Positions 1 to 8,926 of a stretch of DNA of 64,000 bases are shown piece after piece. The stretch is from Pseudomonas sp. CROZ-RG-20F-R04-15. GTDB taxonomy: Bacteria > Pseudomonadota > Gammaproteobacteria > Pseudomonadales > Pseudomonadaceae. Position 1 is the first letter of the stretch; the number at the start of each line of letters is the position of its first letter. Location: NCBI RefSeq assembly GCF_022662375.1, contig NZ_JAKNQL010000002.1, forward strand, positions 186,001 through 250,000. The letters are read 5' to 3'. A program made the translations under genes and the position numbers. The notes under the pieces are model-generated. The model was not told where the DNA came from, did no database searches, and saw nothing but the letters and a program-made list of their open reading frames with translations.

Positions 1-185
1 ACCTGGTCGCGTTCTACCAGTCGCCACTGGGCAAGAAAGTTCTGGAAAAAATGCCGCAGCTGACTCAGCAATCGGCCCAGATGACCCAGGCCAAACTGGA
101 AAGCGCCGTACCGGTCGTCAACAAGCTGCTCGACGACATGACCAAAGAGCTGGCTCCTGCAGTTGCACCGGCCAAGAAGAAGTAA
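1..185 (+). CDS. DUF2059-family protein, 3' end only
   Basis: This is the last 60 codons of a gene that begins before the window; the reading frame starts at base 3 and ends at TAA 183-185. The visible C-terminus reads LVAFYQSPLGKKVLEKMPQL, then a charged helix and a Pro/Ala/Lys tail. The 'FY.SP.GKK...KMP' pattern is typical of the DUF2059 domain, found in small periplasmic proteins of unknown function in Pseudomonas. The signal peptide and first part are outside the window, so location is inferred from the family. The BolA gene starts 12 bases after the stop, suggesting cotranscription. Confidence 0.7.
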   Translation, partial: LVAFYQSPLGKKVLEKMPQLTQQSAQMTQAKLESAVPVVNKLLDDMTKELAPAVAPAKKK

Positions 186-197
186 GCGGAGTTCGTG

Positions 198-497
198 ATG
201 ACCATGCAACAACGCATCGAATCGACGCTGGCGCTGCTTCAGCCCGAACATCTGCAAGTGCTGGATGAAAGCCACATGCACAGTCGCGGGTTGCAGACGC
301 ACTACAAGGCAGTGGTGGTCAGCGCGCAGTTTGACGGCCTGAACCGGGTCAAGCGCCACCAGAAAGTCTACGGCACGCTCGGCGAGCTGATGGGCGAGTT
401 CCATGCGTTGGCGCTGCACACCTACACCCCGCAGGAATGGGCAGAGATCGGCGCCGCTCCGGCGTCGCCAACCTGTGCCGGCGGCAGCAAGCATTAA
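198..497 (+). CDS. bolA: BolA family protein
   Basis: A small BolA-fold protein of about 99 residues. Family members pair with monothiol glutaredoxins and take part in iron-sulfur cluster handling; some also bind DNA and affect cell shape. The sequence shows the BolA pattern: an N-terminal helix (MQQRIESTLALLQPEHLQVL), the 'DESHMH' segment, a central 'HYKAVVVSAQFDGLNRVKRHQKVY' stretch, and a C-terminal helix with 'LHALALHTYTPQEW'. A GTG at 195 and ATGs at 198 and 204 are all possible starts; the Shine-Dalgarno-like GCGGAG at 186-191 suits 198 best. A strong terminator follows at 524-552. BolA and IbaG-type paralogues are hard to tell apart from sequence alone, so the symbol is given at family level. 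Confidence 0.8.
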   Translation: MTMQQRIESTLALLQPEHLQVLDESHMHSRGLQTHYKAVVVSAQFDGLNRVKRHQKVYGTLGELMGEFHALALHTYTPQEWAEIGAAPASPTCAGGSKH

Positions 498-523
498 GCT
501 TCGGTTTTTTGCTAGAATCCGCA

Positions 524-554
524 ACGCGCCGCTCACCCGGCGCGTTTTTTTTTG
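524..554 (+). terminator. Rho-independent terminator after bolA
   Basis: A GC-rich inverted repeat (ACGCGCCG / CGGCGCGT) with a 6-base loop is followed by a run of ten T. It lies 27 bases after the bolA stop and upstream of trhO, so trhO probably has its own promoter. Confidence 0.85.
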
Positions 555-599
555 AATCCGGTTCACCCTTTGCGAGGGTAGCCACCTGGAGAAATACCC

Positions 600-1541
600 A
601 TGACACAACCGATTGTCGTGGCGGCACTGTATAAGTTCGTCACCCTCGAAGATTACGTCAACCTGCGCGAGCCCTTGCTGCAAGCGATGGTCGACAACGA
701 AATCAAAGGCACTCTGCTGATCGCCGAAGAAGGCATCAACGGCACGGTCTCCGGCAGCCGCGAAGGCATCGATGGCCTGCTCGCCTGGCTCAAGAATGAC
801 CCGCGCATGATCGACATCGATCATAAAGAGTCGTATTGCGACGAGCAGCCGTTCTATCGGACCAAAGTCAAACTGAAGAAAGAGATCGTCACCCTCGGTG
901 TCGAAGGCGTCGACCCGAACAAAAAGGTTGGCACCTACGTTGATCCGCAAGACTGGAACGCGTTGATCAGCGATCCCGAAGTGCTGTTGATCGACACGCG
1001 CAACGATTACGAAGTGTCGATCGGCACCTTCGAAGGCGCCATCGATCCGAAAACCACCAGTTTTCGCGAATTCCCTGATTACATCAAAGAACACTTCAAC
1101 CCGGCCGTGCACAAGAAGGTCGCGATGTTCTGCACCGGTGGCATTCGCTGCGAAAAAGCCTCGAGCTACATGCTCGGCGAAGGCTACGAAGAGGTTTACC
1201 ACCTCAAGGGCGGCATCCTGAAGTACCTCGAAGAGGTGCCGCAGGAAGAGACCAAGTGGCAGGGCGACTGCTTTGTGTTCGACAACCGCGTGACCGTGCG
1301 TCACGACCTCAGCGAAGGCGACTACGATCAATGTCATGCCTGCCGCACACCGGTCAGCGTTGAAGATCGCGCCTCCGAGCATTACGTCGCTGGCATCAGC
1401 TGCCCGCATTGCTGGGACAAACTGAGCGAGAAGACCCGGCGCAGTGCCATCGATCGGCAGAAGCAGATCGAGCTGGCCAAGGCGCGCAACATGCCGCATC
1501 CGATCGGCTACAACTACAAGCAAGCATCCACCGAGGCTTAA
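600..1541 (+). CDS. trhO: tRNA uridine(34) hydroxylase TrhO (YceA), rhodanese domain
   Basis: A 313-residue rhodanese-family protein. TrhO/YceA performs oxygen-dependent hydroxylation of U34 in certain tRNAs, the first step of 5-methoxy- or carboxymethoxyuridine formation. The N-terminal part (about 1-95) is the ferredoxin-like YceA domain with '[10 protein letters not shown]'. The rhodanese domain (about 120-220) carries the active-site loop [14 protein letters not shown], with the catalytic Cys at about 180. The C-terminal part has two CxxC pairs (CHAC, CPHC) that could bind a metal. Length matches the family. Start ATG 600 is preceded by GGAG about 8 bases upstream. The next gene starts 2 bases after the stop, so the two are probably cotranscribed. 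Confidence 0.9.
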   Translation: MTQPIVVAALYKFVTLEDYVNLREPLLQAMVDNEIKGTLLIAEEGINGTVSGSREGIDGLLAWLKNDPRMIDIDHKESYCDEQPFYRTKVKLKKEIVTLGVEGVDPNKKVGTYVDPQDWNALISDPEVLLIDTRNDYEVSIGTFEGAIDPKTTSFREFPDYIKEHFNPAVHKKVAMFCTGGIRCEKASSYMLGEGYEEVYHLKGGILKYLEEVPQEETKWQGDCFVFDNRVTVRHDLSEGDYDQCHACRTPVSVEDRASEHYVAGISCPHCWDKLSEKTRRSAIDRQKQIELAKARNMPHPIGYNYKQASTEA

Positions 1542-1543
1542 TC

Positions 1544-2179
1544 ATGTCTGCACGCCTGCTCTATGTGATGGACCCGATGTGTTCGTGGTGCTGGGGTTTC
1601 GCTCCGGTGGCCAAGGCCTTGGTCGAGCAGGCGCAAGCAGCTGGAGTCGAGCTGCATCTGGTGGTCGGTGGTTTGCGCACCGGCAGTGGCTCGGCGCTGG
1701 AGCCGACCACGCGTCGCTACATTCTTGAACACTGGCAAGCGGTCACCGAGGCCACCGGTCAGCCGTTCAAGTTCGACGGCGCGTTGCCCGACGGTTTTGT
1801 CTACGACACCGAACCGGCCTGCCGGGCGATCGTTACTGCGCGCAGTCTGGCGCCGGATTGCGCGTGGACACTGGTCGGACTGATCCAGCAGGCGTTTTAC
1901 GCCGAAGGTCGCGATGTCACCCAGGCCAGCGTGCTGGTGGAACTGGCCGAGCAGGCCGGCGTGCCGCGTATCGAATTCGCGGCGCTGTTCGACCGTGCCG
2001 ATCAGCACGAAGCCACCTTGGCAGATTTCAATTGGGTGCAGGATCTCGGCATCGCCGGGTTCCCGACCTTGCTCGCCGAGCGTAACGGTCAATTAGCATT
2101 GCTGACCAACGGCTATCAACCGCTCAGCGAGCTGTCGCCATTGCTCGGCCGCTGGCTGGAGCGCGCCGCCTGTGCATGA
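1544..2179 (+). CDS. DsbA-family thioredoxin-fold protein
   Basis: A 211-residue protein of the DsbA/FrnE-like group. The N-terminus has the redox motif CSWC in 'VMDPMCSWCWGFAP' (residues 12-15), where the two cysteines would cycle between dithiol and disulfide. A C-terminal 'GIAGFPTLLAE' carries the cis-proline loop of thioredoxin folds. No signal peptide is seen: the protein begins MSARLLYVMDP, so it is probably cytoplasmic, unlike classical DsbA. It starts 2 bases after trhO and overlaps the following ABC transporter by 8 bases, so the three look like one operon. The substrate is unknown. Confidence 0.8.
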   Translation: MSARLLYVMDPMCSWCWGFAPVAKALVEQAQAAGVELHLVVGGLRTGSGSALEPTTRRYILEHWQAVTEATGQPFKFDGALPDGFVYDTEPACRAIVTARSLAPDCAWTLVGLIQQAFYAEGRDVTQASVLVELAEQAGVPRIEFAALFDRADQHEATLADFNWVQDLGIAGFPTLLAERNGQLALLTNGYQPLSELSPLLGRWLERAACA

Positions 2180-3998
2180 TCCGGCCGATGACACGCCAGC
2201 CGTAAAGCGTGTCGACCGGCTGAGCTGGGCAGAAGTCCGGCGCCTGGCACTGCATCACAAAAAATCCCTGTGGATCGCCAATGGCGTGGCCGTTCTGGCA
2301 ACGCTGTGCAGTGTGCCGATTCCGTTGCTGCTGCCGTTGCTGGTGGACGAAGTCCTGCTCGGCCATGGCGACGCGGCATTGAAAGTCATGAACCATGTGC
2401 TGCCGACGATGTGGCAGCAGGCGGCGGGCTATATCGGCTTGATGCTGGTCGTGACGCTGACCCTGCGTTGCAGCTCGCTGTGCTTCGGCGTGTTGCAGTC
2501 GCGGCTGTTCGCGCGGCTGGCCAAGGACATCGTTTACCGCATCCGTGTGCGCCTGATTGAGCGGCTGAAGCGGATTTCCCTCGGCGAATACGAAAGCCTC
2601 GGTAGCGGCACGGTGACCACACACTTGGTCACCGATCTCGATACCCTCGACAAATTCGTCGGTGAAACCCTCAGCCGCTTTCTGGTGGCGATGCTGACGC
2701 TGGTCGGCACTGCGAGCATCCTGATGTGGATGCACTGGAAACTGGCGTTGCTGATTCTGCTGTTCAACCCGCTGGTGATCTACGCCACGGTGCAGCTGGG
2801 CAAACGCGTCAAACACCTGAAGAAACTCGAGAACGACAGCACCGCGCGCTTCACCCAGGCGTTGAGCGAAACCCTCGATGCGATTCAGGAAATCCGCGCT
2901 GGCAATCGTCAGGGGTTCTTCCTCGGGCGACTCGGCTTGCGCGCACAGGAAGTGCGCAATTACGCGGTCAACTCGCAGTGGAAAACCGACGCCTCCAACC
3001 GCGCCAGTGGATTGTTGTTCCAGTTCGGCATCGACATCTTCCGTGCGGCAGCGATGCTCACGGTATTGTTCTCCGATCTGTCGATCGGCCAGATGCTCGC
3101 GGTGTTCAGCTACCTGTGGTTCATGATCGGCCCGGTCGAACAACTGCTGAACCTGCAATACGCCTACTATGCGGCGGGCGGGGCGCTGGCGCGGATCAAC
3201 GAGCTGCTGGCGCGCGCCGACGAGCCGCAATATCCCGGTGGCGTCGATCCGTTCAAGGGCCGCGAAACCGTCGGCATTCAGGTGCAAGGCCTGAGCTTCG
3301 GCTATGGCGATGAACTGGTGCTGGACCAACTGAATCTGTCGATTGCCCCCGGTGAGAAAGTCGCGATTGTCGGCGCCAGCGGTGGCGGTAAAAGTACCCT
3401 CGTGCAGTTGCTGCTCGGGCTGTATACACCGCTGTCCGGGACCATCCGTTTCGGCGGCTCGAGCCAGCAGGAGATCGGTCTGGAAACGGTTCGCGAAAAC
3501 GTCGCCGTGGTGCTGCAGCACCCGGCGCTGTTCAACGACACCGTGCGCGCCAACCTGACCATGGGCCGCACCCGCAGTGATGAAGCCTGCTGGCAGGCGC
3601 TGGAAATCGCTCAGCTCGAAGCGACCATCCGTGCCTTGCCCAATGGCCTGGACAGTATTGTCGGGCGCTCCGGCGTGCGCCTCTCCGGCGGTCAGCGCCA
3701 GCGCTTGGCAATTGCGCGGATGATCCTCGCCGAGCCGAAAGTGGTGATCCTTGACGAAGCCACCTCGGCCCTCGACGCCGCCACCGAGTACAACCTGCAT
3801 CAGGCCATGGCGCGGTTCCTCAATGGCCGTACCACGCTGATCATTGCCCACCGATTGTCGGCGGTGAAACAGGCTGATCGCGTGCTGGTGTTCGACGGTG
3901 GTCAGGTTGCCGAAGACGGTGATCATCAGCAGTTGATTGCCGATGGCGGCCTGTACGCCAAGCTCTACGGCCATCTGCAACAGATCCAGCGCCCTTGA
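2172..3998 (+). CDS. ABC transporter, fused permease and ATPase (exporter type)
   Basis: A 608-residue half-transporter of the exporter class (MsbA/HlyB/ATM1 architecture), expected to work as a homodimer in the inner membrane. The N-terminal membrane domain (about 20-320) has several hydrophobic spans. The ATPase domain (about 360-600) shows Walker A GASGGGKST, signature LSGGQRQRLAIAR, Walker B VVILDEATSALD and the H-loop IIAHRLS. The start is GTG 2172, inside the end of the upstream DsbA-like gene. No peptidase C39 domain or heavy-metal motif is seen, so the substrate cannot be assigned. Functional coupling with the thiol-redox neighbour is inferred from the overlap only. Confidence 0.85.
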   Translation: MHDPADDTPAVKRVDRLSWAEVRRLALHHKKSLWIANGVAVLATLCSVPIPLLLPLLVDEVLLGHGDAALKVMNHVLPTMWQQAAGYIGLMLVVTLTLRCSSLCFGVLQSRLFARLAKDIVYRIRVRLIERLKRISLGEYESLGSGTVTTHLVTDLDTLDKFVGETLSRFLVAMLTLVGTASILMWMHWKLALLILLFNPLVIYATVQLGKRVKHLKKLENDSTARFTQALSETLDAIQEIRAGNRQGFFLGRLGLRAQEVRNYAVNSQWKTDASNRASGLLFQFGIDIFRAAAMLTVLFSDLSIGQMLAVFSYLWFMIGPVEQLLNLQYAYYAAGGALARINELLARADEPQYPGGVDPFKGRETVGIQVQGLSFGYGDELVLDQLNLSIAPGEKVAIVGASGGGKSTLVQLLLGLYTPLSGTIRFGGSSQQEIGLETVRENVAVVLQHPALFNDTVRANLTMGRTRSDEACWQALEIAQLEATIRALPNGLDSIVGRSGVRLSGGQRQRLAIARMILAEPKVVILDEATSALDAATEYNLHQAMARFLNGRTTLIIAHRLSAVKQADRVLVFDGGQVAEDGDHQQLIADGGLYAKLYGHLQQIQRP

Positions 3999-4199
3999 GT
4001 TTCGTGCCGGTTTCTGTGCTTAGTGCTTGAATTGCATTGAATAAAATCACCTGAAGCGCTTCAGCAGACCAGCCACTTGCACAATCGACCTAGAGGACGG
4101 CAGAGCTGTCCCTTTGATATGTCGAAAATTAGCCTAGGCTGAGCTGTCAGGAGCGGGATTTTCCGGTGTTCATCTGGCAGTGCTTGCGCAAGGGATCTC

Positions 4200-6659
4200 A
4201 TGAAGCAAAAGCGGACTCTCGGAACGCCACGGTTGTTGGGCATCGTCTGGCCATTTATTGCCGTCGTGTTGTTTCAAGCGTTATTGGGTGGCGTGAGTCT
4301 CTACGTGCTGTCAGCCGTTCGCGGTTACGTCGCCGGCGAAAGCCTTTGGTCCAAAGGCCAGAAAGACGCGATCTACTACCTCAATCTGTACGCCGACAGC
4401 CGTGACGAGGTCATTTACCAAAAATATCAAAGCGCAATCAGCGTGCCGCAGGGTGGGCATCAATTGCGTCTGGCGCTTGATCGGCAACCGCCCGATCTGC
4501 AAGCCGCACGTGAGGGCATCCTCAAGGGCGGAAACCATCCGGACGATGTCTCAAGCCTGATCTGGCTCTATCTGAACTTTCGCCATTTCAGCTACCTGGA
4601 AACCGCCATCGACCGCTGGACAGTGGGGGATGCCTACCTGGTGCAACTCGATGATGTGGCCCGGGAGATGCAACAGCGCATCTCTGACAACGAGGCCACA
4701 CTGATCGATATCCAGCGCTGGAAAGGTGAGATTCTCGCCATCAACGAAGGCGTAACGCCTGCGGCCAAGGCTTTCAGTGATGCGCTCGGCGAGGGGTCGC
4801 GGATGATTCTGCGACTCTTGTTGTTCACCAATATCGCCACCGCACTGGGTCTGATCCTGTTGGCGCTGTTGCGTACACACAAACTGCTCAAACAGCGCCA
4901 CGCCTTCGCCGAAGCCCTGCAGCTGGAAAAGGATCGTGCGCACGTCACCTTGCATTCGATCGGTGATGGCGTCATCACCACCGATGTCAGCGGCGCCATC
5001 GATTACATGAACCCTGCCGCCGAAGCCATGACCCACTGGAAGGCTGAACAAGCCGCCGGTCTGCCGCTGGCCGCGCTGTTCAATTTGCTCGACGACAACG
5101 CTCAGGCCGAAGGCCTGACGCTGATCGAGCACATTCTCGGCGGCAAACTCAGTGGCGGCAGCGAACATTCGAAACTGATCCAGCGTCTGGATGGCACGAC
5201 ATTGTCGGTGACGCTGGTCGGTGCGCCGATCCGTAATGCCGGCAAGGTCAGTGGCACGGTGCTGGTGCTGCACGACATGACTCAGGAGCGGCAATACATT
5301 GCCAATCTGTCGTGGCAGGCCACCCATGACGCGTTGACCGGGCTGGCCAACCGTCGCGAGTTCGAATATCGCCTGGAGCAGGCGCTGCACAACCTGACGC
5401 GCCATGCCGGACGACATGCGTTGATGTTCCTCGACCTCGATCAATTCAAACTGGTCAACGACACTTGTGGTCACGCTGCGGGCGATGAACTGTTGCGGCA
5501 CATCTGCACGCTGCTGCAATCAGGACTGCGCGAGGGCGATACGCTGGCGCGGCTTGGCGGTGATGAGTTCGGCATTCTGCTGGAGAACTGCGCACCGGAG
5601 GCGGCGGAGAAAATCGCCGAAGCGCTGCGCCAGACTGTGCAGAATCTGCATTTTGTCTGGAAAGGGCGGCCATTCCTGACCACGGTGAGCATTGGCCTGG
5701 TACATATTGCGCAGACCCCGACCACGCTTGAGGCCTCACTGCGCGCTGCCGACATGGCCTGCTACATGGCCAAGGAAAAGGGCCGTAACCGCGTGCAGGT
5801 TTACCACGCCGACGATTCCGAGCTGTCGCTGCGCTTTGGTGAAATGGCCTGGGTGCAGCGTCTGCACATGGCGCTGGAAGAAGACCGCTTTTGTCTGTAC
5901 GCCCAGGAAATCGCGCCACTCAAGCCGAGTGACAGCAAGGGCGGGCACATCGAAATTCTCTTGCGTCTGCACGACGAAGCCGGGCGAATGATTCTGCCGG
6001 ACAGTTTCATTCCTGCTGCTGAACGTTATGGGTTGATGAGTCAGCTGGACCGTTGGGTAGTTCAGAACGTATTCAAGGTTATTGCTCAATGTATTGCGCA
6101 AGAACATGAAGGTCCTTTAGCAATGTGTGCGATTAATCTGTCAGGCATTACTATAGGAGATGACGCGTTTTTGCACTTTCTGCGCGAGCAGTTTGTTAAC
6201 TACGCAATACCGCCTGAAATGATTTGTTTTGAAATTACAGAAACCAGTGCAATTGCAAATCTGGGCAGTGCAATAAGATTTATTAATGAACTCAAAGGCT
6301 TAGGTTGCTACTTTTCGTTAGATGATTTTTGCGCCGGAATGTCTTCATTCGCTTATCTGAAACATTTGCCTGTAGACTTCCTGAAGATCGACGGGAGTTT
6401 CGTAAAGGATATGCTGGACGACCCGATTAACCGCGCAATGGTCGAAGTGATCAATCACATCGGGCATGTCATGGGTAAGCAGACAATTGCCGAGTTTGTT
6501 GAAACAACCCAGATCGAGCAGGCATTGCTTGAAATTGGTGTGGATTACGCTCAAGGGTATGTTATAGAACGCCCACAGTTGTTTACCTGTGACAGTTTGC
6601 AAAGTCGGCCCGCCAGACCGCAACCGCTGTTATTCAAAGCGCCTGGCACGTTCCGTTGA
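4200..6659 (+). CDS. Membrane sensor with PAS, GGDEF and EAL domains (c-di-GMP turnover)
   Basis: An 819-residue inner-membrane signalling protein. Membrane helices lie at about 12-36 and 200-222, enclosing a periplasmic sensor region. A PAS domain (about 240-360) follows, then GGDEF (about 370-530) with the intact motif LARLGGDEFGILL preceded by REGD, a fitting RxxD inhibitory site. The EAL domain (about 545-805) has EILLRL in place of EALLR, and keeps NLSG, FEITE, LDDFCAGMSS, LKIDGSFV, EFVE and QGY, so phosphodiesterase activity is plausible. It may make, degrade, or switch between both for cyclic di-GMP. Start ATG 4200. Base use changes sharply to AT-rich from about 6060, within the EAL domain. 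A TenA-like gene follows after 46 bases. Confidence 0.9.
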   Translation: MKQKRTLGTPRLLGIVWPFIAVVLFQALLGGVSLYVLSAVRGYVAGESLWSKGQKDAIYYLNLYADSRDEVIYQKYQSAISVPQGGHQLRLALDRQPPDLQAAREGILKGGNHPDDVSSLIWLYLNFRHFSYLETAIDRWTVGDAYLVQLDDVAREMQQRISDNEATLIDIQRWKGEILAINEGVTPAAKAFSDALGEGSRMILRLLLFTNIATALGLILLALLRTHKLLKQRHAFAEALQLEKDRAHVTLHSIGDGVITTDVSGAIDYMNPAAEAMTHWKAEQAAGLPLAALFNLLDDNAQAEGLTLIEHILGGKLSGGSEHSKLIQRLDGTTLSVTLVGAPIRNAGKVSGTVLVLHDMTQERQYIANLSWQATHDALTGLANRREFEYRLEQALHNLTRHAGRHALMFLDLDQFKLVNDTCGHAAGDELLRHICTLLQSGLREGDTLARLGGDEFGILLENCAPEAAEKIAEALRQTVQNLHFVWKGRPFLTTVSIGLVHIAQTPTTLEASLRAADMACYMAKEKGRNRVQVYHADDSELSLRFGEMAWVQRLHMALEEDRFCLYAQEIAPLKPSDSKGGHIEILLRLHDEAGRMILPDSFIPAAERYGLMSQLDRWVVQNVFKVIAQCIAQEHEGPLAMCAINLSGITIGDDAFLHFLREQFVNYAIPPEMICFEITETSAIANLGSAIRFINELKGLGCYFSLDDFCAGMSSFAYLKHLPVDFLKIDGSFVKDMLDDPINRAMVEVINHIGHVMGKQTIAEFVETTQIEQALLEIGVDYAQGYVIERPQLFTCDSLQSRPARPQPLLFKAPGTFR

Positions 6660-6705
6660 AGTCTCTTGCCGATCCTTACAATCACAAATCAAAAGGAGCC
6701 GAACA

Positions 6706-7500
6706 GTGATCGACACATTCAACCGAACCGGACCACTCATGGAAGCTGCAAGTTATCCAGGCTGGGCACAACAGCTCATCCAGGACTGCAGCGAGAGCAA
6801 GCGCCGGGTTGTCGAACATGAACTTTATCTGCGCATGCGTGATAACAAGCTCAGCGCCAGAACCATGCGTCAGTACCTGATCGGGGGCTGGCCGGTGGTA
6901 GAGCAATTCGCGTTGTACATGGCGCAGAACCTCACCAAAACCAAATTTGCCCGTCACCCGGGCGAAGACATGGCGCGGCGCTGGCTGATGCGCAATATCC
7001 GCGTTGAACTCAATCACGCCGATTACTGGGTGCATTGGAGTCGCGCACATGGCGTCAGTCTGGAAGACCTTCAGGCCCAGCAAGTGCCGCCGGAACTGCA
7101 TGCCTTGAGTCATTGGTGCTGGCACACCAGTTCAGCCGATTCACTGATCGTGGCCATCGCGGCCACTAACTATGCGATCGAGGGCGCGACCGGGGAGTGG
7201 TCGGCGGTCGTCTGTTCGACCGGTGTTTACGCGGCCGCGTTTCCGGAAGAAGACCGCAAGCGGGCGATGAAGTGGCTGAAGATGCATGCCCAGTATGACG
7301 ACGCCCATCCGTGGGAAGCGCTGGAAATCATCTGCACCCTGGCCGGGATGAACCCGAGCAAAGCCTTGCAGGCTGAGTTGCGACAGGCAATCTGCAAGAG
7401 CTACGACTACATGTATCTGTTTCTGGAGCGCTGCATGCAGCTGGAGACTTCCGAGCGCTTGCTGGTCAATCGGGAGCGCAGGGCGGTAGTCGAGAGCTGA
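6706..7500 (+). CDS. TenA/PqqC-like (haem-oxygenase fold) protein
   Basis: A 264-residue all-helical protein that I place in the TenA/PqqC (haem-oxygenase-like) superfamily by its pattern: an N-terminal helix with 'NKLSARTMRQYLIGGWPVVEQFALYMAQNL', 'RRWLMRNIRVELNHADYW', a 'YAIEGATGEWS' segment and 'YDDAHPWEALEII'. Family members include thiaminases, PqqC oxidases and di-iron enzymes; His, Glu and Asp residues are spread as in such a core, but the exact reaction is unknown. The start is GTG 6706, chosen because AAAAGGAG lies 6 bases upstream; an in-frame upstream extension would run into the previous gene. It probably shares a transcript with the c-di-GMP gene. A REP pair follows. Confidence 0.7.
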   Translation: MIDTFNRTGPLMEAASYPGWAQQLIQDCSESKRRVVEHELYLRMRDNKLSARTMRQYLIGGWPVVEQFALYMAQNLTKTKFARHPGEDMARRWLMRNIRVELNHADYWVHWSRAHGVSLEDLQAQQVPPELHALSHWCWHTSSADSLIVAIAATNYAIEGATGEWSAVVCSTGVYAAAFPEEDRKRAMKWLKMHAQYDDAHPWEALEIICTLAGMNPSKALQAELRQAICKSYDYMYLFLERCMQLETSERLLVNRERRAVVES

Positions 7501-7523
7501 TTTTCGGCCTCACGCAAAAACCA

Positions 7524-7613
7524 ATGTGGGAGCGAGCCTGCTCGCGAAAGCGGTCCGTCAGTCAACTCATGGTTGAATGTCAGATTGCATTCGCGAGCAG
7601 GCTCGCTCCCACA
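7524..7613. repeat. REP doublet (inverted pair)
   Basis: Two 23-bp Pseudomonas REP units face each other at 7526-7548 and 7590-7612 (core GTGGGAGCGAGC and its complement) with a 41-bp spacer. Each unit is itself an imperfect palindrome. It sits between two convergent genes, where it may act as an mRNA 3' end. Confidence 0.9.
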
Positions 7614-7638
7614 CTGTTTTGTGTTGGCTGGAAAACCC

Positions 7639-8565
7639 TTAGCCGGCCATGGCCAACCGATTGCGCCCTTCACGCTTGGCCACATACAGCGCACTGTCAG
7701 CGCGGCGCAGCAAGCTGTCGGCGGATTCGCCCGGCAACAACGTTGAGCATCCCAGGCTCACGGTCAGCTCGATCGACTGCCCATCGGCGTAATACTCGGC
7801 CGCCTGAGTCGCGTAGCGCAGACGTTCGCCGACCATGGCCGCCGCTTCTCGGCTGGTGTTGGACAGCAGGATCAAAAACTCTTCCCCGCCATAACGAAAC
7901 ACCATGTCGACATTGCGCAACTGGGCCTTGATCGTCGCGGCGATCGCTTTGAGCACGTCATCGCCGGCGCTGTGGCCGTGGCTGTCGTTGACCCGTTTGA
8001 AGTGATCGATATCGAGCATCAGCAGTGACAGCGGTTGCAGGTGCCGACGGGACATCTCGATTTCCCGTTGCAGGGTCTGCTCCATGGCAATGCGGTTACC
8101 GGCGCCGGTCAGCGGATCGCGCAGAGCGCTCTGCGTCGCCTCGCGATAGAGCAGGGCGTTGCGCATCGGGTACAGCAAGGATGACAGCAGTGATTCGAGC
8201 TGGCCTTGTTCCTTGTCGTTGAAGCGCTGATTGCGACGGAACACCAGTTCGCCCATGTGCTCACCTTCGTGGCTCAGGCTGTAGCTGATCGAATGGTGGC
8301 CACGGCTGCCGAACTCCAGGCGCAAATCGCTGTCCTGATGCACGTAGCTGAGCGCGTCCAGCGGCACGAGGCGCTGAACTTCGCGGAAAAACAGACCGAG
8401 GATGCGTTGCGGTTCGAGGCTGGTTTGCAGTTGCAGGCTCATTTGCTGGCGCAATTGCGCAAGACTGGCCGGTCGCTCCAGAAGGGGAGGCAGTTGACCA
8501 AAGCCCAGGCGTTGCAATTTGGCACTGTCAAAGTCAATTGCATTGGTCTGGGAGGGTGATTTCAT
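7639..8565 (-). CDS. Diguanylate cyclase (GGDEF) with an N-terminal GAF-like region
   Basis: A 308-residue soluble protein predicted to make cyclic di-GMP from two GTP. The GGDEF domain (about 145-305) has FRYGGEEFLILL with the active-site GGEEF, and RNVD just upstream forms the RxxD product-inhibition site. 'LMLDIDHFKRVNDSHGHSAGDDVL' is the metal-binding segment. Residues about 35-140 look like a GAF-type sensor fold, although no ligand can be named. No membrane segment is seen. Start ATG 8565 has AAGGG upstream. Transcription is convergent with the TenA-like gene; the REP pair lies in between. The 361 bases in front of it hold its own promoter region. Confidence 0.88.
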   Translation of the reverse strand: MKSPSQTNAIDFDSAKLQRLGFGQLPPLLERPASLAQLRQQMSLQLQTSLEPQRILGLFFREVQRLVPLDALSYVHQDSDLRLEFGSRGHHSISYSLSHEGEHMGELVFRRNQRFNDKEQGQLESLLSSLLYPMRNALLYREATQSALRDPLTGAGNRIAMEQTLQREIEMSRRHLQPLSLLMLDIDHFKRVNDSHGHSAGDDVLKAIAATIKAQLRNVDMVFRYGGEEFLILLSNTSREAAAMVGERLRYATQAAEYYADGQSIELTVSLGCSTLLPGESADSLLRRADSALYVAKREGRNRLAMAG

Positions 8566-8926
8566 ATGGCGTGAACCCTTAGCGGTAAGTCTGTCTTACA
8601 GGCTGGGTGAGAGCGGCTATGGGCTGCGCGTCATACTGATCCATCAGTCCCGTAGGACGTTTGGCGTAAGTCTAGTCTGCCGGATGACGATTAGTAAGCT
8701 ATCGAAATCGGCCTCGCCCCATTGCCTTCACGCGGCTTGTTTTGAGGAAATTTAGAGCGAAAGTCGTGCCATTCAGTTCGGTTTTATTTAAACCGTTTGT
8801 AATCAATGGCTTGTCTTTGAAGGCGGGAAGTGGGTGCTGGAAAATTGACTGGATTGTGACGCTCTCGAGCGGCAAATGCATGCCGCGACAGGAATCTGCC
8901 GCGGCAACAAATGCGACGTATGGCAG
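8566..8926. other. Intergenic region upstream of the diguanylate cyclase
   Basis: This 361-base stretch separates yciK from the diguanylate cyclase, both on the minus strand. It is AT-richer than the genes. It should hold the promoter of the cyclase gene and the 3' end of the yciK transcript. I see no convincing gene and no clear repeat. Confidence 0.5.

Noticed and set aside
7524..7613. CRISPR-like array made of REP copies
   Set aside because: Copies are inverted pairs spread over the whole window, not a regular direct array with spacers, and no cas genes are present.
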